NCBI RefSeq assembly: GCF_003288805.1
Contig: NZ_NHYK01000015.1
Location: 1 to 43,134, forward strand
Direction: 5' to 3'
From: Helicobacter sp. 10-6591
Lineage (GTDB): Bacteria; Campylobacterota; Campylobacteria; Campylobacterales; Helicobacteraceae
DNA: 43,134 nt
The notes beneath the pieces were generated by a model that saw only the letters and a program-made list of their open reading frames with translations, was not told the DNA's origin and searched no databases. Both the position numbers and the translations under genes were made by a program. Every line of letters starts with the position of its first letter. The first letter of the stretch is position 1. Positions 27,289-35,586 of this stretch are shown piece by piece.

Positions 27289-28428
27289 ATGGAAAATACA
27301 AAACAGGAAAAATCCCTGTCACATTTGATAATGGGGGGGGGGATTGTACTTATCCCTGCTTATAAGCCTACAGATTCATTAATTGAGTTTGTTGGTGAGC
27401 TTCTTTGTTCTGATTTTGCGGTGGTTGTCGTCAATGATGGCTCGCCGCAAGATTTTGATTCTGTTTTTTCATCTCTCCCACCACAAGTTGGCATTCTCAG
27501 GCACGCTATAAATTTGGGCAAAGGCGCAGCACTCAAATCTGGCATAAACTCCATTCTCACCCAAGAGAAGCGATACTCTTGCATTATTACAGCTGATTGT
27601 GATGGGCAGCACTCGCTTGAAGACATCAAAAATCTTTACCAAACATTTATCCAAAATGATGTAGATCTCGCGCTTGGCGTGAGAGATTTTGATAAGAGTG
27701 TGCCACTGCGCTCGCGCTTTGGTAACAAACTCACACAAAAGCTTTTCAAACTTATGTATGGAAAAAACATCGCTGATACACAAACAGGATTGCGAGCTTT
27801 TAGCTATGAATTTGCGAAAAATCTTTTGAAGATTCCCTACAATGGCTACGAATTTGAGATGGATATGCTTATCCAAGCATGCAATAACACATATAAAATT
27901 TTGCAAACCCCAATCCATACAATCTATATTGACAATAACGCAAGCTCACACTTTAATCCCTTCTTGGATTCTCTTAATATCTACTTTGTGCTTTTTAGAC
28001 ATATTACAAATTCATTAATTACTGCACTTTTGGATTATGTGGTGTTTGTCTTAAGCTTTGGTTTGAGTGGCTCGCTTTTTGTCTCTATGCTCTGTGGACG
28101 CATTATCGCAGGTAGTTTTAACTTCATTATAGGCAAGAGATTTGTCTTCAAAAGCAAAAACAATATGAGTTTTGAGATTATCAGCTACTGTTTCCTCACT
28201 CTTATTCTTATGCTGCTCTCATACAAAGGCATTGAGATTTTATCTGCATATAGCGGTGTCAGTGAGATTATCATCAAGCCAATATGCGAGCTGGGAATCT
28301 TTGCTATAAGTTTCTTGGTACAGAGATTTGTGATTTTTAAACCCCAAAGCGAAGTTATACAGCTAAGAAAGCAAGATGATTCTTGTGACTTAAAAAATAC
28401 ATCGGGGGGGGGGGGCATAGCTCCCTAA
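27289..28428 (+). CDS. Phase-variable GT2 glycosyltransferase fused to a GtrA-like membrane domain
   Basis: The 379-residue product has two parts. Residues about 18-215 are a GT-A glycosyltransferase of the dolichol/undecaprenyl-phosphate sugar synthase type: VLIPAYKPTDSLIEFV, VVVVNDGSP, NLGKGAALKSG and a metal-binding DCD at 103-105. Residues about 238-351 contain four hydrophobic helices with the GtrA signature GRIIAGSFNFIIGKRFVFKS and end in QRFVIFK. It may both make and flip an undecaprenyl-phosphate-linked sugar. A G10 tract sits at codons 15-18, directly before the catalytic domain, and is in frame here. A G12 tract at the 3' end sets the stop 11 bases later. One more G would fuse the frame to the methyltransferase downstream. 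Confidence 0.9.
   Translation: MENTKQEKSLSHLIMGGGIVLIPAYKPTDSLIEFVGELLCSDFAVVVVNDGSPQDFDSVFSSLPPQVGILRHAINLGKGAALKSGINSILTQEKRYSCIITADCDGQHSLEDIKNLYQTFIQNDVDLALGVRDFDKSVPLRSRFGNKLTQKLFKLMYGKNIADTQTGLRAFSYEFAKNLLKIPYNGYEFEMDMLIQACNNTYKILQTPIHTIYIDNNASSHFNPFLDSLNIYFVLFRHITNSLITALLDYVVFVLSFGLSGSLFVSMLCGRIIAGSFNFIIGKRFVFKSKNNMSFEIISYCFLTLILMLLSYKGIEILSAYSGVSEIIIKPICELGIFAISFLVQRFVIFKPQSEVIQLRKQDDSCDLKNTSGGGGIAP
27333..27342 (+). repeat. G10 phase-variation tract at the 5' end of the GT2-GtrA gene
   Basis: Ten consecutive G residues include the last base of an in-frame ATG (27331). Both candidate starts, ATG 27289 and ATG 27331, lie before or at the tract. Ten G keep the frame open (Met-Gly-Gly-Gly-Ile-Val). 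Nine or eleven would shift it before the catalytic domain. Confidence 0.9.
28404..28415 (+). repeat. G12 tract at the GT2-GtrA/methyltransferase junction
   Basis: Twelve G residues lie in codons for SGGGG just before the stop at 28426-28428. The methyltransferase frame is open upstream from 28518 through this tract, in the frame that would follow from 13 (or 10) G. Eleven G give an immediate stop (Ala, TAG). Confidence 0.9.
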
Positions 28429-28517
28429 AGGCTACAGATTGGGAGAATTACTATAAAAAGCGCGGTGAGAAGAAGAAACTCCACATCGCAAATCTCACAA
28501 GAAAATGGAGTGCAAGA

Positions 28518-29060
28518 ATGATTCTAAGTGCATTACCTAGAGAATCCACAAAAATTTGTGAATTTGGAGGAGGCGATAGCTGCTTTTACCAAAGCTTTAG
28601 GGCAGTTTATCAAAATGCCAAATATGTAGTGTTTGATAGTTCAGAAAATGGTGTCATGGCTTTTAATCAAAAATATGCGCAAGGTTTTCAGACTTCCAAA
28701 CAAATTGCCTACCAACTCAATGTCTTGGAATCGTATTTGTGTGAGGAATTTGACATTGTGTTTTCTGTGGGCTTGATTGAGCATTTTGGTAAGGATTTGA
28801 CACAGGCAATGATTGAGAGACACTTTGAAGCATGCAAATCAGGTGGCTATGTGCTTATTACCTATCCTACACCGACTTCGCTTTATTGCTTCATACGCGG
28901 GGTTTTGGAATATCTCAAGATGTGGGAGTTTCATGATGAGCGCCCTTTACTTTTTGATGAAGTTCATAGTACTTGCAAGAAGTTTGGCGCTTTGCGTTTG
29001 AGAAAACTCAACTGGCCTATTCTCTTGACGCAAGAGGTGCTTGTATACCAAAAACATTAA
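28518..29060 (+). CDS. SAM-dependent class I methyltransferase, frame-linked to the preceding gene
   Basis: The 180-residue product from ATG 28518 has motif I ICEFGGGDSCFYQSF, an acidic motif II end at VVFDSSENG, FDIVFSVGLIEHFG (motif IV) and a later LITYPTPTSLYCF strand. The ATG has a GGAG site 7 bases upstream, so independent translation is possible. The frame is open further upstream for 34 codons to the G12 tract, and that segment (ATDWENYYKKRGEKKKLHIA) resembles a normal methyltransferase N terminus. The intact protein may therefore be a C-terminal domain of a 590-residue GT2-GtrA-methyltransferase when the tract has 13 G. The substrate is probably a sugar or lipid-linked sugar, which is inference from the neighbours. 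Confidence 0.8.
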   Translation: MILSALPRESTKICEFGGGDSCFYQSFRAVYQNAKYVVFDSSENGVMAFNQKYAQGFQTSKQIAYQLNVLESYLCEEFDIVFSVGLIEHFGKDLTQAMIERHFEACKSGGYVLITYPTPTSLYCFIRGVLEYLKMWEFHDERPLLFDEVHSTCKKFGALRLRKLNWPILLTQEVLVYQKH

Positions 29061-29082
29061 TCTTAATCTCAAAAGGAAATCT

Positions 29083-30819
29083 ATGAGTCTAGTGCTAGCA
29101 TTTTTGGGGTTTTTTGTCGCCGTATTTTTGCCTGGTAGTGTGCTGTATAAGCTTTCTGAAAGATATTTCAAACATGATGTTTTCTTTCCAAATGTATGGG
29201 TTTATGTGATTGTATGCTTTGGTCTAAGTCTAGTGTTTAATTTCTTTATGGTCTCTTTGCTTGTGTGGCTTCATCTCTATACCCATAGCATACTTATATC
29301 GCTTACCTTCTTAGAAATTCTTGGCTTTTTGTGGGTGTATAAAAGAGAGCTTGTGTCTGGGTTAAAGTGCTTAGAATTTGATAGCCATATGCAAGAGCTT
29401 ATCTATTTTGCAGGGATTGGAATCTGTATCTATGTGTTTTGCAAAAAGTTTGGCCTAGATATTTTTTATGCATGGGATTCTGTGGTTTCATGGAATAGAT
29501 GGGCAGGTGAGTGGGCTAGTGGTAAGTTTGTGTTAAATGAAGGTGGATATGCACAGATCTATCCTATTTTACTCTCTTTGGGCTATGTGCTAAGCTCTAA
29601 AATCTCAGATTTTCAAGGTATTGGCGTTACTATCTATTGGTATTTTGCGTTAATGGGTCTTTTGGGCTGTGTGTTTTTGCTCTTTGATAAAAACAATCTC
29701 AAGTTAAGCGCTCTTGGCTTTGTCGTGCTAGCTTTTTTCTATATCGTGTATTTTGCAATCAAACAGAGAGAATTTCATGTAGGCTATGTTGATATGCCTG
29801 TAAGTCTGGTTATTTTGCTAAGTGCGCTTTGTCTGCTGAGGGCGAGCTTTGAAACAAGTCAAAAAGATGTGCGATTCTATCTCTATTTGGGTGCGCTTCT
29901 AGCTGGTGTGAGCGCAGAGATTAAGCAATCTGGACTTTTTTGGTGCGTGATGTATATCATCGGGCTATTGTATTTTTGGCGGTTTTCTTACTTCACACTC
30001 TCACTGAAAGTCTTTGGAGTCTGTGTTGGCATTATTATATTCTTATGTGCACCTTGGATTCTCATAGCGCTCTATAAAAAGCTTTTCTTATCCGTAGATG
30101 CGACAAACATCCAGCACACTTGGCAAGAAATCTATCAAGGCAAGTCATACCTTGAGCGCCTAAGCCACGCGCTTACGAAGTATTACCAAATGAGCGTGTT
30201 GTTTTTCCTCTCGCTTATTAGTTTATTTTCAAAGCGCTTTGCGTTTTTTGGAGTCGTTGGGGTGGTGTATTTCTTGTTATGGGGCTGCTTGCTTAGCTAT
30301 GACCTGCGCAATCTCCAAGGTGGATTGCCTATGATGATTCTCGCATTGAGTGGAGGTGTATGGAGTATGCTGAACTCACGCACATTTTTTACTCTCTTAG
30401 AGTTTTTGCACAAGCGCTTAGCACTCATTTTACTTCTTGGTGTGATTGCCACAAGTCTCAGACTGCCTTTTGTGCAAGAGAAAATTTTGACAATCGAGCA
30501 AGGAGGAAGGATTAATATCGGGGGCAGAGATACCAATGAGCTTGTGTTAGCAACCTTTAAACATAAAGGCATAAAACCTATTATTACAGATAATCAACTC
30601 TTAGTTTATGCACTTGGCTTTGATCGCAAATATTATGAGCATTTCTCTTTTAGCCAGGATACTAGAGCGTTTGAAAAATTTCTTTCGACATACATGGAGC
30701 CAAGTTTTTATGTCTTATTGCAAAATGATTATGTTGGATACTACAAGGAGTTTTTTGAAGAAAATAATCTTGTGATTCTAGGAAGCAGCGGCTACTACAC
30801 TCTCTTAGAGCGTGAATAA
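29083..30819 (+). CDS. GT-C fold membrane glycosyltransferase (PMT/ArnT-like)
   Basis: The 578-residue product is a polytopic membrane protein with about 11-13 helices and a C-terminal soluble domain of about 100 residues. The first periplasmic loop holds an acidic FYAWDSVVSWNRWAGEW motif, as in lipid-phosphosugar-using GT-C enzymes. The C-terminal part (KGIKPIITDNQLLVYALGFD, YVLLQNDYVGYYKEFFEENN) looks like their periplasmic domain. It would transfer the sugar made by the upstream GT2-GtrA from a polyprenyl-phosphate carrier to an acceptor on the periplasmic side. The ATG at 29083 follows AAAAGGA at proper distance. An in-frame TTG at 29041 has no support. Family and acceptor are inferred. 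Confidence 0.8.
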   Translation: MSLVLAFLGFFVAVFLPGSVLYKLSERYFKHDVFFPNVWVYVIVCFGLSLVFNFFMVSLLVWLHLYTHSILISLTFLEILGFLWVYKRELVSGLKCLEFDSHMQELIYFAGIGICIYVFCKKFGLDIFYAWDSVVSWNRWAGEWASGKFVLNEGGYAQIYPILLSLGYVLSSKISDFQGIGVTIYWYFALMGLLGCVFLLFDKNNLKLSALGFVVLAFFYIVYFAIKQREFHVGYVDMPVSLVILLSALCLLRASFETSQKDVRFYLYLGALLAGVSAEIKQSGLFWCVMYIIGLLYFWRFSYFTLSLKVFGVCVGIIIFLCAPWILIALYKKLFLSVDATNIQHTWQEIYQGKSYLERLSHALTKYYQMSVLFFLSLISLFSKRFAFFGVVGVVYFLLWGCLLSYDLRNLQGGLPMMILALSGGVWSMLNSRTFFTLLEFLHKRLALILLLGVIATSLRLPFVQEKILTIEQGGRINIGGRDTNELVLATFKHKGIKPIITDNQLLVYALGFDRKYYEHFSFSQDTRAFEKFLSTYMEPSFYVLLQNDYVGYYKEFFEENNLVILGSSGYYTLLERE

Positions 30820-30824
30820 TATGC

Positions 30825-30830
30825 TATAAT
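30825..30830 (+). promoter_or_regulatory. Extended -10 promoter of the TPR-glycosyltransferase gene
   Basis: TGCTATAAT lies 5 bases after the preceding stop, so the next gene has its own promoter. The ATG is 100 bases downstream, leaving a leader of about 94 bases with no obvious structure. AGGGGT precedes the ATG at proper distance. Confidence 0.65.
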
Positions 30831-30930
30831 CGCGCGCTTTGCAAGCATATCTGAACTTTCTTATCACTTCTTTATGGCTATTAAAAATTTACAGATATGG
30901 ATTTGAAGGCTTACTCTAGGGGTTGAACTA

Positions 30931-32691
30931 ATGCAGGATAAGATTCTCTACGCATTTTTTAGTGAGAACTATGCTCAGACATTAGAATTGTGTAATTCTC
31001 ATAGTGATAGCTTATTTGCGCAGGAATTTGGAGCTTTAAGTGCAATAAAGCTTGGGGATTGGACTAAAGCACTTGGATTTTTAGAAAAGGTCTATCAGCA
31101 CAAGCAAAATGCATTCTGGAAGCTTTATCTAGCAAAAGCCTATGTGTATGGGACAAAGGATTTTGCTAAGGCTTTTGCGATGTTTAATGAGCTTTTAGAA
31201 AACCAAGAATTCTTTGATGAAGTGGCTTTAGAAGCAGGCTTTAGCTACAAATGTGCAGGCAGGACACAAGAAGCAGGAGATCTCTTTAGGCAGCTTGTAG
31301 AGCGTCATCCAGAAAATTTAGAATTTTGGGCTAACTATGCTGAGGTGTATTTTGATAATTACCCAAAAGAAAGCCTAGAAATACACCAAAAGCTTTGTGA
31401 AGTAGCAAAAGGTATTATGAAAGATTTAAAAGACAATCCCAAATCACAGCGAGAAGCGTTAAGCCATAGCTTAGAGTTACGATTACAAAGAGCAAATGAG
31501 AATCCACAAATTGATTCTATTAACAATTACCTCAATACAAAGATTTATCCACAAATTGCCTATTTATACCTCAAGCTTTTTCGGCTCGATGAAAGTTCGA
31601 AATTATTCCATTCCTTGCAAGAGTTTAATCAGAATAATGCGCCTTTTTGGCAGAATTTTGCCAAGACATTAGAACTTACAAGCGATTATCAGGGTGCTTA
31701 TGAAGCCTATCAGAAGGCTATTGGTATCCATCCGCATGCTACTTACTACTTTGATTTGGCGTTTTTGCTTATGCGTATCGGGGAGTTTGATGAAGGGGTG
31801 AAGCATTATGAAGCAAGGTTGTATTACGCAAACGATGCAAGCTTTAGTTCACGGCATTACACCCAAAGTCTTGATGCTTTTAATAAACATGGTGTGGATG
31901 CTTTTAAGGGCAAGAAAGTCGTTGTGTTCTGCGAACAGGGCTTTGGCGATACGATAATGTATGCAAGATGCCTGCAGAAGCTTTGTGGTATAGCTAAAGA
32001 AGTCTTATTCGCGCCACAAACTGCGCTATATAGCTTATTTGATTATAGTTTGAAAAAGTTTGAGACTACAGACTTTGGAAATATGAGAATCCAAAAAGAC
32101 ATCCCTGTAAAATTTGATTATGCTATGCCTGTTTGCTCTCTACCTGTCTTTTGTGGTATCACAAAAGATGAGATTCCCTTACTTAAGACACCTATACTTG
32201 TGCCCACAAAAAAGACCAAAAAAGATTCCCTAAAAGCCAAGAAACCAAAGGTTGGGCTTTTTTGGTTCACTCCTAAAGGAGATGATAGTAATTTGAAGCG
32301 GAACTTTGATTTAGGCTTTCTTATAGAGGCTTTCGAAGAAAGTGGATATGAGCTTATCTCCTTTCAAGTCGAGGGAGAAGAGGTCAAGAATCTTCCGAGC
32401 TTTATTATTAATAAAGGTAAAGATTTTGGCACTTGGTTTGATACCTATAAGGTCTTAGCAGAAATTGATTGTATGGTATCTATTGATACAGCTATAGCTC
32501 ATCTTGCTTTGGCTATGGAGATTCCTACAATACTCTTATTGAGCAGGAGATTTGATTGGCGTTGGGGGAAATTTGAGAATCCTTCAAGCCTCTTTTGGCC
32601 AAATGCAAATATCATAGTGCATAAAGACAGAGAGCAAGCTTTGGATGAACTCAAAACAAAGACCAAAGAGATTTTGCAAGCTAAGGTTTAG
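30931..32691 (+). CDS. TPR protein with C-terminal GT9-like glycosyltransferase domain
   Basis: The 586-residue product has an N-terminal helical repeat region (about residues 10-290) with TPR-like units such as ALGFLEKVYQHKQNAFWKLY, AKAFAMFNELLENQEFFDEV and GAYEAYQKAIGIHPHATYYF. The C-terminal domain (about 320-580) has VVVFCEQGFGDTIMYARCL, KVGLFWFTPKGDDSNLKRNF and the heptosyltransferase-like SIDTAIAHLALAMEIPTILL, with a following DWRWG. This TPR plus GT9-like layout is known from bacterial glycan and protein glycosylation loci. The substrate is unknown. The 3' end overlaps the convergent GT2 gene by 11 bases. Confidence 0.8.
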   Translation: MQDKILYAFFSENYAQTLELCNSHSDSLFAQEFGALSAIKLGDWTKALGFLEKVYQHKQNAFWKLYLAKAYVYGTKDFAKAFAMFNELLENQEFFDEVALEAGFSYKCAGRTQEAGDLFRQLVERHPENLEFWANYAEVYFDNYPKESLEIHQKLCEVAKGIMKDLKDNPKSQREALSHSLELRLQRANENPQIDSINNYLNTKIYPQIAYLYLKLFRLDESSKLFHSLQEFNQNNAPFWQNFAKTLELTSDYQGAYEAYQKAIGIHPHATYYFDLAFLLMRIGEFDEGVKHYEARLYYANDASFSSRHYTQSLDAFNKHGVDAFKGKKVVVFCEQGFGDTIMYARCLQKLCGIAKEVLFAPQTALYSLFDYSLKKFETTDFGNMRIQKDIPVKFDYAMPVCSLPVFCGITKDEIPLLKTPILVPTKKTKKDSLKAKKPKVGLFWFTPKGDDSNLKRNFDLGFLIEAFEESGYELISFQVEGEEVKNLPSFIINKGKDFGTWFDTYKVLAEIDCMVSIDTAIAHLALAMEIPTILLLSRRFDWRWGKFENPSSLFWPNANIIVHKDREQALDELKTKTKEILQAKV

Positions 32692-33691
32692 AATCTTTTG
32701 TGTCAGTAGGTTGCTCTAAGATATAGGTTGGACGCATTTTGACCTGCTCGTAGATTCTTGCGATGTATTCTCCAATCACTCCTAGGATTATAAGTTCAAT
32801 TCCACCTATGAAGCTGATGACAACAATAAGGCTAGGATAGCCCGCGACAGGGTTACCATATAAAAGTGTTTTGACAACTATGATGCTCCCATACACGACA
32901 GAAAGCGTACTGATGATCAACCCAAGCACGAAGGCTATACGAAGTGGCAGAGTACTAAAGCTTATAATCCCCTCAATACCGTATTTGAAAAGTTTCCAGA
33001 AATTCCAGCTTGAGGCTGCTTTAAAATGCGGTATATACTCGTACTCTAGGCATTGACGCTTGAATCCCACCCACTCAAACATCGCCTTTGAAAATCTATG
33101 ATACTCAGGCATTGAGAGAAGTGCACTCGCTACGACCCTATCCATCAGTCTAAAGTCGCGCACTCCAGATTCTATTTTCACTTCAGATACGAAGTTTGAG
33201 AGCTTATAGAATATCTCGCTAAAGAATGCACGGATTTTATTTTCACCCATACGATTTGTGCGCTTTGCGTATATGACTTTGATTTCTCTTTGGGAATCCA
33301 GCCAGATATTTAGCATTTGCGGAATGAGACTTGGAGGATCTTGTAAATCTGCATCAAGCAAGATAACACCTTCGCCGCTTGCATGCTCTAACCCCGCGAT
33401 GATTGCAGATTCCTTGCCAAAATTACGCGAGAAATTGATAATTTTGATTATGTAGTCGCTACTTTGGTTATGCAGCTGTATGTTTTGTAAAGCTTGTAGT
33501 GTTTTATCCTTGCTCCCGTCATTGACGAAAATAAGCTCATAAAAATAGCCTTGTGTATGGCAAGAGCTCCAATCTTTTGGTTTGAATACTTTAGCAAGCT
33601 TTGGTTTTGTCTGCTCTATGATATTTAGCATCTGAGAAAAAAACGCAGGAATGGATACTTCCTCGTTATAGCAGGGGACGATTATGGACAC
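32681..33691 (-). CDS. Phase-variable GT2 membrane glycosyltransferase (GtrB-like), best start out of frame
   Basis: The 336-residue product from GTG 33691 has a GT-A domain (SIIVPCYNEEVSIPAFF, VNDGSKD, NFSRNFGKESAIIAGL, LLDADLQDPPSLIPQML, DFRLMDR). Two C-terminal membrane helices follow (about 236-258 and 275-300) and the typical tail LGVIGEYIARIYEQVKMRPT. Such enzymes load a sugar on undecaprenyl phosphate. The GTG has no ribosome binding site. The natural start is probably ATG 33738, which has AGAGAG 8 bases upstream, but the C11 tract between it and the domain puts it out of frame, ending MYLPPPPF-stop. Twelve or nine C would give a continuous frame (MYLPPPPVLKTDVFVC, then VSIIVPC). The gene therefore appears to be switched off in this sequence. 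Confidence 0.85.
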   Translation of the reverse strand: MSIIVPCYNEEVSIPAFFSQMLNIIEQTKPKLAKVFKPKDWSSCHTQGYFYELIFVNDGSKDKTLQALQNIQLHNQSSDYIIKIINFSRNFGKESAIIAGLEHASGEGVILLDADLQDPPSLIPQMLNIWLDSQREIKVIYAKRTNRMGENKIRAFFSEIFYKLSNFVSEVKIESGVRDFRLMDRVVASALLSMPEYHRFSKAMFEWVGFKRQCLEYEYIPHFKAASSWNFWKLFKYGIEGIISFSTLPLRIAFVLGLIISTLSVVYGSIIVVKTLLYGNPVAGYPSLIVVISFIGGIELIILGVIGEYIARIYEQVKMRPTYILEQPTDTKDSKP

Positions 33692-33718
33692 GCAGACAAA
33701 TACATCAGTCTTTAAAAC

Positions 33719-33729
33719 GGGGGGGGGGG
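33719..33729 (-). repeat. C11 phase-variation tract (G11 on plus) in the GT2 start region
   Basis: Eleven C residues on the coding strand follow ATG-TAT-TTG at 33738-33730. The frame after the tract reaches TAA within three codons, whereas a multiple of three C joins the catalytic ORF. Confidence 0.9.
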
Positions 33730-33872
33730 CAAATACATATGACTTCTCTCTAGGTATAAAATTATTTTAATTGTAATCTACACAACTGCAATTTTTCAAC
33801 CCATCACATAGAGATATTTTCTATCTGTTATAAATGAGTGCCTTATTGCTTGAGCTTATTGTTCCTTTATTT

Positions 33873-33967
33873 TCAAAGCTCTCTCATTGTAGAGCCACCA
33901 CGAAAGAGTATGTTCCATCCTTGCCCATTTTGAATCGTTCTATTAAGAGTAGCTCCTGCTGATGTGG
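33873..33967 (-). other. Noncoding interval with a possible protein remnant
   Basis: Just after the porin stop, the minus strand stays open in another frame for about 34 codons, ending at TGA 33873-33875, with segments such as TIQNGQGWNILFRGGSTM. It has no start codon or ribosome binding site and may be a relic of an outer-membrane or surface protein gene, or chance. The remaining 33740-33872 bases hold only AT-rich sequence and the ribosome binding site of the GT2 gene. Confidence 0.25.
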
Positions 33968-35434
33968 TTAAAAAGTGTGTCGTAGCTCAAAGCGTGATTT
34001 GCCGAAGTTCATATCGCCTGTGGCGTATGCATACCATACAGAGAAATTCAGCTTATCGCTGAGCTTGTAGCTTAGTGATGGAGTGATTTCTGTGAAGGTG
34101 ATGCCTTTAGCAGTGGTTTGTCTGGGTGCTTTGGCTACATCTAATATCGTGTAGTTATTGTCCCCTCCTATGTGGGCGATGTCGAGATTTATCTTAAAAG
34201 GCTTGCTGATAGCGTAGCTTAGGACAAGATAGAGGCTTGTGATACTTGTGCCGTGTCTGCCGCCATTGCCCATAAATACGAAGCCCTCGCTTGCGGCATC
34301 GAGATTACCAACCCAAGCCTTGCCCCCAACATCTAGTGCGCCTTTGTAATCAAGCGATACGCCATAGCCATCACCAAAACTTCCTAGGAAGCCTAGCTTG
34401 CTTGAGAATCCAGCATTCTTGTAGCCTATCTGTATGTTATACACACCTCTGTGGTTAGCCCAGTCGGTATTGCCATTAAAACCTGTGTATTTTGGTCTTG
34501 TGGTGCTTGAGAAGCCTTCGTTGCTTGTATTGATATTACCTGGTGCCCATTTAATAAGCTTGGAAGTGTCACCAGCACCTTTGCCAAAGTCTGGCTTGGG
34601 ATTCATACCTGCAGCTGCTACTTGTGCGCGTATATGGAAGTGGGAGTGTGCAAACTTGAGATCACTGAATGCGAGATAATCAAGCAGGCCTGAGACATTC
34701 CCCACACTGACATTAAAGCTTAGTCCACTCAAGTCATCACCCTTGATAGCAAATATCACGAGATTCCGACCTATACCCAGACTGGCAGCCTTGTAGTCAT
34801 TTGCCACTGCTTTGTGGGAGCGCAAAGCATAGGCTATGCGGTTGGTTACCCAAGTGTCGAAATATCCTAGTTGGTATTGGAGCTTGTGGGATGTGAGTTT
34901 GGAATCCACACCTATACCAAGGTCGAGATTCTTGTCTGTCCATACAGAGTTGAGATTGAGGCGGCCTATGTTGATGGTGGCTTGTGTGTTTGCTGTTTGT
35001 AGCTCTTTGGATACATAGTAGGTAGCGATTGTGAATCTGTCCGCGAATACACTGCCAACAGCTACTCCTAATGATCCTTGTATATCTTTGTCCGTATTGT
35101 GGGTATCTCTGCTGGGTGAGGCTGAGCCTTGGTTGAAAAAGATTCCAGCTGTGAAACTGAAGCCTTTTGATTTAGCCGTTGTGGCATCGAGTTTTAGTCT
35201 GTATTGCTGTCTTTGTGCAGAGCCACCGATACCATCTGCTGTCATATAGCGCATGTATGCAAAGCCCTTAAAACTCATACCATCAAGAAGGCTTGGCTTT
35301 GTCTCTTTGGCTGCTTCTTTTGGCACCTCCTCTTGTTTTGTTTCTTGCTGTGGCACTTTGGTGGATGGAATCTCATTTGCGCTGAGGGCCAAAATGCTTG
35401 CTAAGAATATATAGAGTGTGACTTGCTGCTTCAT
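33968..35434 (-). CDS. Outer-membrane porin, Campylobacter MOMP-like
   Basis: The 488-residue product has a signal peptide (TLYIFLASILALSANEI, cleavage at about residue 19), a charged Lys/Glu/Pro linker to about residue 46 (QQETKQEEVPKEAAKETKPS), and a beta-barrel. The barrel begins at GMSFKGFAYMRYMTADG and ends in RFELRHTF with a C-terminal Phe. Strand-like alternation with Gly/Asn turns continues throughout. Size, layout and ending fit the Campylobacter/Helicobacter major outer-membrane porin group, though the overall match is from pattern only. The charged linker could interact with peptidoglycan or capsule. AAGGAG precedes the ATG. Confidence 0.75.
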   Translation of the reverse strand: MKQQVTLYIFLASILALSANEIPSTKVPQQETKQEEVPKEAAKETKPSLLDGMSFKGFAYMRYMTADGIGGSAQRQQYRLKLDATTAKSKGFSFTAGIFFNQGSASPSRDTHNTDKDIQGSLGVAVGSVFADRFTIATYYVSKELQTANTQATINIGRLNLNSVWTDKNLDLGIGVDSKLTSHKLQYQLGYFDTWVTNRIAYALRSHKAVANDYKAASLGIGRNLVIFAIKGDDLSGLSFNVSVGNVSGLLDYLAFSDLKFAHSHFHIRAQVAAAGMNPKPDFGKGAGDTSKLIKWAPGNINTSNEGFSSTTRPKYTGFNGNTDWANHRGVYNIQIGYKNAGFSSKLGFLGSFGDGYGVSLDYKGALDVGGKAWVGNLDAASEGFVFMGNGGRHGTSITSLYLVLSYAISKPFKINLDIAHIGGDNNYTILDVAKAPRQTTAKGITFTEITPSLSYKLSDKLNFSVWYAYATGDMNFGKSRFELRHTF

Positions 35435-35470
35435 GTTTTCTCCTTAACTTGATGTGATTTCAACGATGAG

Positions 35471-35476
35471 ATTGTA
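35471..35476 (-). promoter_or_regulatory. Possible -10 element of the porin gene
   Basis: TACAAT on the minus strand, in GTAGCCTACAATCTC, lies 36 bases before the porin ATG at 35434. The plus-strand promoter of lnt must lie in the same 152-base gap. TGTAAAAT at about 35509 is one candidate. Confidence 0.4.
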
Positions 35477-35586
35477 GGCTACACAATGAGTGAAATATAT
35501 TGATTTCTTGTAAAATCCCTGCAAAATCCTATCTGTCAAAAACCTACCTATCTTAGCGGAATTGGGGGAGCTTGGAGGAGTAAGAA

